From Pholiota molesta (taxonomy: Eukaryota > Basidiomycota > Agaricomycetes > Agaricales > Strophariaceae): DNA of 40,934 nucleotides. The notes beneath the pieces were generated by a model, which saw only the letters and a list, made by a program, of their open reading frames with translations, was not told the origin of the DNA and made no database searches. The first letter of the stretch is position 1. Every line of letters begins with the position of its first letter. Positions 34,635-40,934 of the stretch are shown piece after piece. The position numbers and the translations under genes are program-made. The DNA is taken from the NCBI GenBank assembly GCA_014925825.1, contig JACGCK010000324.1, positions 1-40,934 of the forward strand, in the 5' to 3' direction.

Positions 34635-36487
34635 TCATGGAGATATACAGGTAGGAATAGTCAGTCCTGCCTTGAGGTTTCGGCTATGAAAAAATGTTAG
34701 AAATGAGTTAGGTTATTAGCTAGTGAGAGGACATACTCCTGGTCAAAGATACCCCAGTGTCCCTCAACACCCCCGTACTTTTGGTCTTTCCACTCTTCAT
34801 CAAAGTACTAAGAGGACATGTGGCATAAATAAATATTCAGGTTATCACGAAGAACTCAGTAACGAACCTCAAAAAAGAAATAAGGAATTCCAGCAGTATT
34901 GGCTTGACAGACGAATGTATCAAGGAAAATTTGGAGGTTAGGAACAGATGCGTCTGAAGCGCCGTTGTTGGCATTTCCGGCATCTTTGGACGCCTATAAT
35001 AATTTAAGCCACATCAAATCCAACTCTTGCTGAGACGAAATATCATAGACTCACTGTCGGCCATCCAGTCTCAGCAATATACATTTTGGGCTAAATGAAG
35101 CGGAACAAGTCAGAAATCATATGTAATCCTCTGGATGGTCACAAACCTTGTTGGACAATAAAGCAGCTGGTTGCACATTGGTTTCCTGGAAGAATTGGGT
35201 AACCCACCCAGCAGCTGCTTGGGCAGTAGTATTGGCGAACCAAGCATGGACATTGGACAACTATTCAGGCAGAATGGATTACGATGGGGCGAGCTAACTA
35301 TGGAATAATGAAACTCACTCCATAATCGACGGCCTCCAACACTTTCGTGTTGAAATAGCTACCAGCATCGGAATTTCCGACAGGGATGGTCTTGGCCAAA
35401 TTCAGGGATGCCAGCATTGCCCGAGTGTCCGCGATATCATTGATGAGAATCGTTGCACCTGTACAAACAAATTATTAAAGACATAAAGCATTGTTGAATG
35501 AGTCAGAGTACCGACCTTGGTCCCCAATGGCACTATTAGGATCTTGGCTGTTATGCTCAACTACATAACTGAAAGATTAGGTCAGCCCTACTTAGTCCGA
35601 TACACACCAGATGACCGATGCTCACTTGAGCATGAACTCATTTCCAACCGTCATACCTGCGATATGGTCGGTTCCATAGGTCTGAATGGCAGACTTAAGG
35701 ACGTCGCGCTGGCGTGTGTACGCAGTGTCATCTCCATCAACGACGAAATTACCGAGGAAAACTTGCATGTCGACCTTGGTTTGCTTGATGGCTTCAAGCT
35801 GTCGGGAAAAAACAAAGAGGGTCCTAAGAAATAAAAAGAATTCTAAAGACGAAAGGCGCTTACGACAAGAGCAGATTGATTACAATCAGCACCATAAAGA
35901 CGAACACGGGTAGTAAGTTGAGACATGAGCTAGAAAAGGGATCGTAAGTAACTACAATAGGAATATGGAAGATGAGAAAAATACCTGCACATCCTTAATA
36001 ACATCCTCTACGGTGGCTCGTTAGAATAATACAAAAATAAAGGCATCTACGATGGACCCACCCAACTTGCTGCCGCAGCCATAATCCGGCAAAGATCCTT
36101 GTGGAGTATAAGCCAGGCCGTAGAATGCCTTGTGCAACCTGCTATCTTGTTGAAAGACACTCGGGTCGTTGGAAGATGTACTATTCGAGTTGGAGCCACT
36201 TCCTCCGGAAGTGGTATTACCGCTGTTGCTTGAGCTGGAGCTGCCACTGGACGAAGCGTTTGAAGACTTGTGGCTCTTAGAGACGAGAACGCCGACTACC
36301 GCGCCAACAGCTGCGAGGATAATGATAGCGGCTAAGGATCCAATTACCTAGCAGCAAGTTGCGCTCAAGAAAGAAATAGGCACTAGCTCAAGAAAAGTGC
36401 ATACAATATATTTGGACCGCTTGCTCCTCTTGGCCTGCTTTTCCAGAGCATTTCCCATGCCCAAGGACTGATAGTGGACGTCAGACA
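34635..36487 (-). CDS. membrane-anchored GH17 glucan endo-1,3-beta-glucosidase-like protein
   Basis: The family cuts or remodels beta-1,3-glucan in the fungal cell wall. Start is ATG 36487. About 35 cytosolic residues with a basic stretch (KQAKRSKRSKY) precede one membrane helix (VIGSLAAIIILAAVGAVVGV), so this is a type II membrane protein. A Ser/Gly/Asn/Thr-rich linker leads to the catalytic domain: HKAFYGLAYTPQGSLPDYGC, LMSQLTTRVRLYGADCNQSA, GMTVGNEFML (acid/base Glu) and MYIAETGWPT (nucleophile Glu). The end is FEYFDEEWKD, VEGHWGIFDQ and a short tail DRNLKAGLTIP with stop at 34635. About nine short introns are inferred and the total is roughly 440-450 residues. Both catalytic Glu are present. 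Confidence 0.88.
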
Positions 36488-37084
36488 TTACACCAAAGCA
36501 GAGAAACGAAAGGAAGGGATGGAGGAGGGGAAGAGAGAAGAGGTGGCGGTAGGAGACAGGGAGGAGCAATGAGAAACAGGTGGGTCTGCCTGACTGCTAG
36601 TCTGACACAATTCATGTACCCCGCAGAGCCTCCGAAGAGGACAAGAAGACAGGCTTGGCAAGTTGATCAAGATGCCAAGAGAAAGTGTGTTAGGGCCACA
36701 TGCATAAATGAGCATGAGTTCCCGTTTGCATGGTTCGTTTCGCCTGAGCGAGTCGTCAGAAGCAAGATAAAAATCAATTGAACGGTGTATTAAGCCCTTC
36801 TGCCATTGAGAATCTTTGCGGAGCATTAGCAATAGAGAGACAGCGCTTTTCAAAGAGAAAGCGATGTTGGACGTCAAGACCAGTAGGTACTAGGCTGGGC
36901 GCTAAGCGTAAATGGTCGTGAAAAAACCGGGTTCTTGCGGGTTTCATTTCTGAGCAGCATCAACACCAGATCAACACTGCCACTTGAGCTAAACAACTGC
37001 GAACGCGAGATATTTTTAGACATCCTTTTGAAAAAGAATAAATACAGAGCAAAATTACATTCGTCCAATAAATGAATCGTTAGA
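36488..37084. other. intergenic region, nothing recognised
   Basis: About 600 nt between the GH17 start and the 3' end of the GTP cyclohydrolase gene, both on the minus strand. Open frames here are short and lack conserved residues. Confidence 0.4.
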
Positions 37085-38098
37085 TTAATAGATCTTGGGT
37101 TCCTCTATCCACAGCGGCAGCATGTGCCCCATTCGCAGTACTTTTGTCCGCAGATACTTGTCCAAATCATCTCCATACACCGCACTACCCCCGATAAGTG
37201 TCGCACCTGCGACTTTATCATTTTCTCCTGCTTTATGATCGTGGATGTGTGGGTGTGATGGGTCGGTGAGGGTAGGATGTTCCCCTTGCTTCGCGTCAGC
37301 CTCCGCTTGTCGATGCTGCCAGCTCCGAGGGATCATGGGTACGCGTTCCACTACGTGGATGCCCTCCGATTCTAGCGCTGCCACTTTGTCCGGATTATTC
37401 GTCAGAACCCTAACGCCCTCCGAAATGGGGTGTGATGAATCTGGTCCGAGTCCCAGGTCGCGAAGAATGGCGCCCGCGATTTCATAACCCCTCTCATCTG
37501 CTCCATGACCGAGCATCAGGTTGGCTGTAACGGTGTCATGGCCCAAGTCCTGGAGATTATAGGCGCGTATTTTCGATAATAGACCAATACCCCGGCCTTC
37601 TTGTCGGAGATAAATGACGGCCCCGCGTCCGGGTATTGTTGTACCATTAGGCGCTGCGTCTGTGGGTGGAAGTGCGATGGGCAAGGAGATTTGTCGGATA
37701 GCTTCATCCAACTGTTCGCCACAGTCGCAGCGCATACTACCGATGGTCTCTCCAGTAAAGCATTCTGAGTGGATACGAATGAGGGGAGAAGGAACGTGAC
37801 CTTTCAGCGCGCTCGAATTGGTAACTTGAGATGGCGATTTGGAAGGATGCTGAGAATTGGGAGATAGTCGGCCGACATAAGCGCCCCGGATTATCCGGTC
37901 CATTGCGGTTTCTGTTTCACTCCAAACTGCGTCGAGGGAGCGCGAACGAATGGGGGGTGCAACGGAAGTGCTTTCTGGTGATTCGTCGAGCTGGGCAGTA
38001 TCGATAACAATAGCGAGATGCTCCTTAGAATCGCGATTGTTGTGGTATAGGTGGAGAAAGGCGGGCCCGTGTGGTGTGGGTATACGAGTGCGTGCCAT
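37085..38098 (-). CDS. RIB1: GTP cyclohydrolase II (riboflavin synthesis, RIB1-type)
   Basis: The enzyme opens GTP in the first step of riboflavin synthesis. The frame from 38098 gives 337 residues without introns. It starts MARTRIPTPHGPAFLHLY and holds the zinc site RIHSECFTGETIGSMRCDCG (Cys-x10-Cys-x-Cys), the GTP-site block VIYLRQEGRGIGLLSKIRAY, LGHGADERGYEIAGAIL and VRVLTNNPDKVAALE. The C-terminus is longer than in bacterial enzymes and has a His-rich stretch. In-frame codons just before this ATG read KVKC, which I believe matches the residues preceding this point in fungal homologues, with an AG acceptor further upstream. A short 5' exon may therefore be missing, although no ATG is evident in the next 100 nt. 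Confidence 0.93.
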   Translation of the reverse strand: MARTRIPTPHGPAFLHLYHNNRDSKEHLAIVIDTAQLDESPESTSVAPPIRSRSLDAVWSETETAMDRIIRGAYVGRLSPNSQHPSKSPSQVTNSSALKGHVPSPLIRIHSECFTGETIGSMRCDCGEQLDEAIRQISLPIALPPTDAAPNGTTIPGRGAVIYLRQEGRGIGLLSKIRAYNLQDLGHDTVTANLMLGHGADERGYEIAGAILRDLGLGPDSSHPISEGVRVLTNNPDKVAALESEGIHVVERVPMIPRSWQHRQAEADAKQGEHPTLTDPSHPHIHDHKAGENDKVAGATLIGGSAVYGDDLDKYLRTKVLRMGHMLPLWIEEPKIY

Positions 38099-38230
38099 AC
38101 ATTTGACTTTCGACTGGAGGAAGAGATTGGTGTGATAGTGGTGGGGCTAATTCGGAAACAGGTTGCCGCTTTGGTGCGTGCCTTTGTGGTGTCAGAATGA
38201 GAAGCAATGGGCGAAGACACAAGGGAAGGT

Positions 38231-38651
38231 CTACGCTTTTTTGGAGCGTGTGGGGAGATTATCTGCCGTCCTTAGAGGATCGGTCTCACGAGGATAATCG
38301 TTCTCTTTTCCCTCCTCTGATGTACTCAGGCGCTGTCTGCGAGGAGCTTGGCGGCTCACATAGGCGAGGCGTTTGCGACTGGCCTTGGCAGGAGCATCCT
38401 CTCCAGTGAACTTTGTCCAATCCCAGCTCCCTCCGCCTGAGGCAACATAACGCCAGGAAAGAAATCGTGGTGGTAATGGTTTCGCGTGACATGGGGACCG
38501 GATGCGGGCAGCTGCGGCGATGAGAAGTGGGTCGAGCGCAGCGTCCCGACGAGCAAAGGTGGACTTTGCGGCTTGAGGGTCTGGACCGGTGAGGGACCTC
38601 GAGCAAGGCGTCGTCCTGGGCGTCGTCCTGGGGGTGGTGCGAGATCGTCAT
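38231..38651 (-). CDS. doubtful small hypothetical gene
   Basis: One minus-strand frame ending with TAG at 38233-38231 reads like a protein: LPPRFLSWRYVASGGGSWDW, then TKFTGEDAPAKASRKRLAYV and an Arg/Glu-rich tail. Its upstream part is open but lacks an ATG. The nearest ATG (38651, MTISHHPQDD) is in another frame, and the only GT...AG pair that would join them spans about 26 nt, too short for an intron. Either the start lies elsewhere or a base is missing. The family is not recognised. It lies head-on behind RIB1 on the same strand. Confidence 0.35.
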
Positions 38652-38922
38652 GTCTAGGGGTGGGTGGGGATGGGAGATGTGGGAGACGACGGTAGAGCTT
38701 ATATGGAGAAGGTGTGGAACGGGAGTAGAAATAACTTATAAGGCTTACATTTATTTCAGTAATCAGTTAGTGTTACGGCTTATTCACATGCCGGCTATCC
38801 GAGATGCTGACATAAGCGGTGTCGCGAGAGTCTCTGAGACTGGTAGAGACCGCTCACTCCTGCTCAGCCCCTCCACGCGTTGCGCTGCTCCTCCCGGGGC
38901 CATGGGTCCGTAGCGGTCCACA

Positions 38923-39639
38923 ATGAATCCATTTCCTCTTTTCTTCGTTCTCCTTTATGTTTTTCTTCTGTGAGTTGCTCCCGCCTGCCCTCTGTCCCTG
39001 CTCATCCCGTGTCAGAGCTGCAGCGGCGCCAACGTCCACCACTTCTTCCACATCTTCTACGCACAATTCCACTCTAACCGCTACGAGCACCACATCTCAC
39101 AAAACCCATTCTACACGGATTCCAACGCACATCCCGGTCGGTCCCCCGTCCCACTCCCCCATACACCAGTCATTTCCCGTCCAGGCGTGAGCATTACCCA
39201 TACCCACAGCGTTGATCCTGCCATACCCGTGCACACCAGAGTTCCATTCCAGAATCCACCTCAATCTGGTCAGAAACCAATAAGCATCGTCTTCGAGGTT
39301 CTTGGAGGCCTTGCCGCTTCAGCTCTGCTCTTCGGTTTCATTCGTTGCTTCCGCAGTTATAGGAAAATCCCTGCACGAGATAGAATTGCGGAGATTGTGC
39401 AGCGACATCAGCTACAGCGGGAGCTTGAGGAACTTGAACGCAACCCGGGTCGCTTGCGACGACATCCTTCGCTTCCTGAGCCAGCGCCTCCGTACTTCCC
39501 TCGTCCTCCTTCTTACGACCATCTCCTTCCCTCAATGCCGCCAGTATCTATTGCTCCCCGACACCATCATCCTGAGGTTGACAATCGAGCACATTACACC
39601 CCTGTGGCCACACATAGTCCTCCTTCCACCCTCCTATGA
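38923..39639 (+). CDS. single-pass membrane protein with a Ser/Thr-rich outer domain
   Basis: Three exons (38923-38969, 39016-39186, 39240-39639) join in frame to 205 residues. The start NPFPLFFVLLYVFLL is a signal peptide. A Ser/Thr/Pro-rich segment (TSTTSSTSSTHNSTLTATST) likely to be O-glycosylated follows. One membrane helix (SIVFEVLGGLAASALLFGFI) leads to a basic cytosolic tail with a helix (RDRIAEIVQRHQLQRELEEL) and a Pro/His-rich end. The layout resembles fungal wall-stress sensors of the Wsc/Mid2 kind, but I see no Cys-rich WSC domain and no sequence match I can name. Confidence 0.7.
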
Positions 39640-40934
39640 GCGAGAGAATACTGATGCCGACACCCGCAGCAACCCCTGAGATGCCTCCAGGACAACCGAC
39701 CTAAAACTGGAATTGAGTAGACAACCCTCCATGGCATTTGTACTATCCATCATTTCTCCAGGACTCGAGTCAACTCGATGCTATATGCATCGCATTCTTA
39801 TGCCGTACTTGCACTTCGGGACGTAAATATCTCGCCGTCGTGGGGAACGCACTCACGGTGTATGTATTATGTTCCCACTGATGGAATTGTACACACTGGA
39901 GTAACGAAATGAGTCTTGAACCTTTCGGCCAGGTCAACCCTCGACCCCCTGCATCACCGCTGACCCATCGCCCAGCTTAGACAGTCGATGGACCCTTCGT
40001 TTCTACACTAGACCCCACGGACTTCGACTTCTTCCTATCTCTCCTTCGATACCTGTACCATTATTATCACAATCAAGTGCCGTCTCCCATACCATTCACT
40101 AATGGGTCCAAGAAGGCTGATGGCAGGCTTTTCCAGTCCGCAGCATGTTGTTTGCTCTATTTTTATTCAAACAAACCTTTGTGTCGCGGTCGTGTTTCGC
40201 GGCAAATAACGAACGGCCGCTCGGCTGAAACTACGTTGTCCTCCATACCCTAGGTATATTGATGATACCAGGAGGATATATATACCACATGCCTTTGATG
40301 TGTATAGTATGTAACATTCTATGTGAACGAACGCCAGCGCGTAGTGATCAAGATACAAGTACTGATGTGAATCTTTGCATGTTAGTAGCCTCGAATTTAG
40401 TAAGATTATTTTATTCATTTTCTTCGAGATATGAAGATACCCTTTGATTTGAGTTACTCGTCGTGAAGTAACTGTTTACGTTGAATGAAAAAGGAAATTA
40501 AGGATCAGCTTCGTACACTCGAAGTTCTATTAATTAACTTTGATATTGCCTGATCAGTTCAATTCCTCGTTTAATTTGGCCTTTTCTTTGTTAAATCTAT
40601 ACATACCTTCACAAGATCTGACCTCATTCACCGCTTTAGATGCACTTGAGCCGTCGTCCGTGCGCATGTTTCGTACACGCTTGAATAAATCCGGAGTGCG
40701 GAGGCAGTCTGCCATCTGCTGGCCATAGTCGGATCCCGATATGGAGAGACGTCATGGTGGCCATGTGAAGTTGTGTTGGACAGTTGAAGTGCAGATCGCT
40801 GATTAGATCTATTAGACTTAGATGAACTTTAACTAAACCTAACATGCATTCTCACATTCGATCGCTATGGCGCTCAATACAATCGACACGATGAGGTTCA
40901 TGAAAGGATAGCAAACAGAGTTTGGCACGAGCCA
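39640..40934. other. right-end region; possible 3' exons of a minus-strand gene
   Basis: Most of this 1.3 kb shows nothing recognisable and includes the 3' UTR of the membrane protein gene. At the far right the minus strand has a hydrophobic frame (FMNLIVSIVLSAIAIE, about 40850-40900). Further on, a frame with MADCLRTPDLFKRVRNMRTD runs to a stop at 40554. Together they could be the last exons of a membrane protein entering from the right, but the joins are not clear. Confidence 0.25.

Overview
The window looks like a mushroom-forming basidiomycete (Agaricomycete). Genes are packed on both strands, introns are short (about 45-65 nt, GT...AG), the proteins match basidiomycete-type orthologues, and there is an intact transposon of the Plavaka type (CACTA/EnSpm-like DNA transposons known from Agaricomycetes). 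All exon coordinates were read by eye from splice signals and reading frames; no database search was run.

Left unique part (1-8395): the 5' end of an unknown gene leaving the window; a mitochondrial ribosomal protein bS18m gene whose frame is broken; RPN11 (proteasome deubiquitinase); a polyglutamine protein of an uncharacterised family, divergent from RPN11; and VPS52 (GARP tethering complex).

Centre (8396-25222): a giant inverted repeat. Two arms of about 8.4 kb, identical by eye except for two 1-nt homopolymer differences, face each other across a 23-nt spacer at about 16810. Each arm holds a complete 12-exon Plavaka-like transposase, a small coiled-coil protein gene convergent with it, and a 428-codon accessory gene that shares a striking bidirectional promoter with the coiled-coil gene. 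The outer ends begin CACAG, end CTGTG, and are flanked by TA, so the whole palindrome has the layout of one transposable unit. It lies between the 3' end of VPS52 and the 5' end of THOC7. Both indels hit the same accessory gene in the right arm and would truncate its product.

Right unique part (25223-40934): THOC7 (mRNA export), short-form tRNase Z, an intron-containing tRNA-His(GTG), PEX14 (peroxisome import), a secreted M24 peptidase-like protein, VPS17 (retromer sorting nexin), a membrane-anchored GH17 glucanase, RIB1-type GTP cyclohydrolase II, a doubtful small gene, and a single-pass membrane protein. These are ordinary housekeeping and cell-wall genes. The tRNase Z and tRNA-His genes are neighbours, and VPS52 and VPS17 both act in endosome-Golgi transport, but nothing suggests a cluster.

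A recurring oddity is apparent loss of single bases in homopolymer runs inside conserved genes (bS18m, VPS52, VPS17, right-arm accessory gene). This points to base-calling error in the assembly and should temper any reading of the palindrome: it may be a real, recently formed or gene-converted inverted dimer, or an assembly fold-back.
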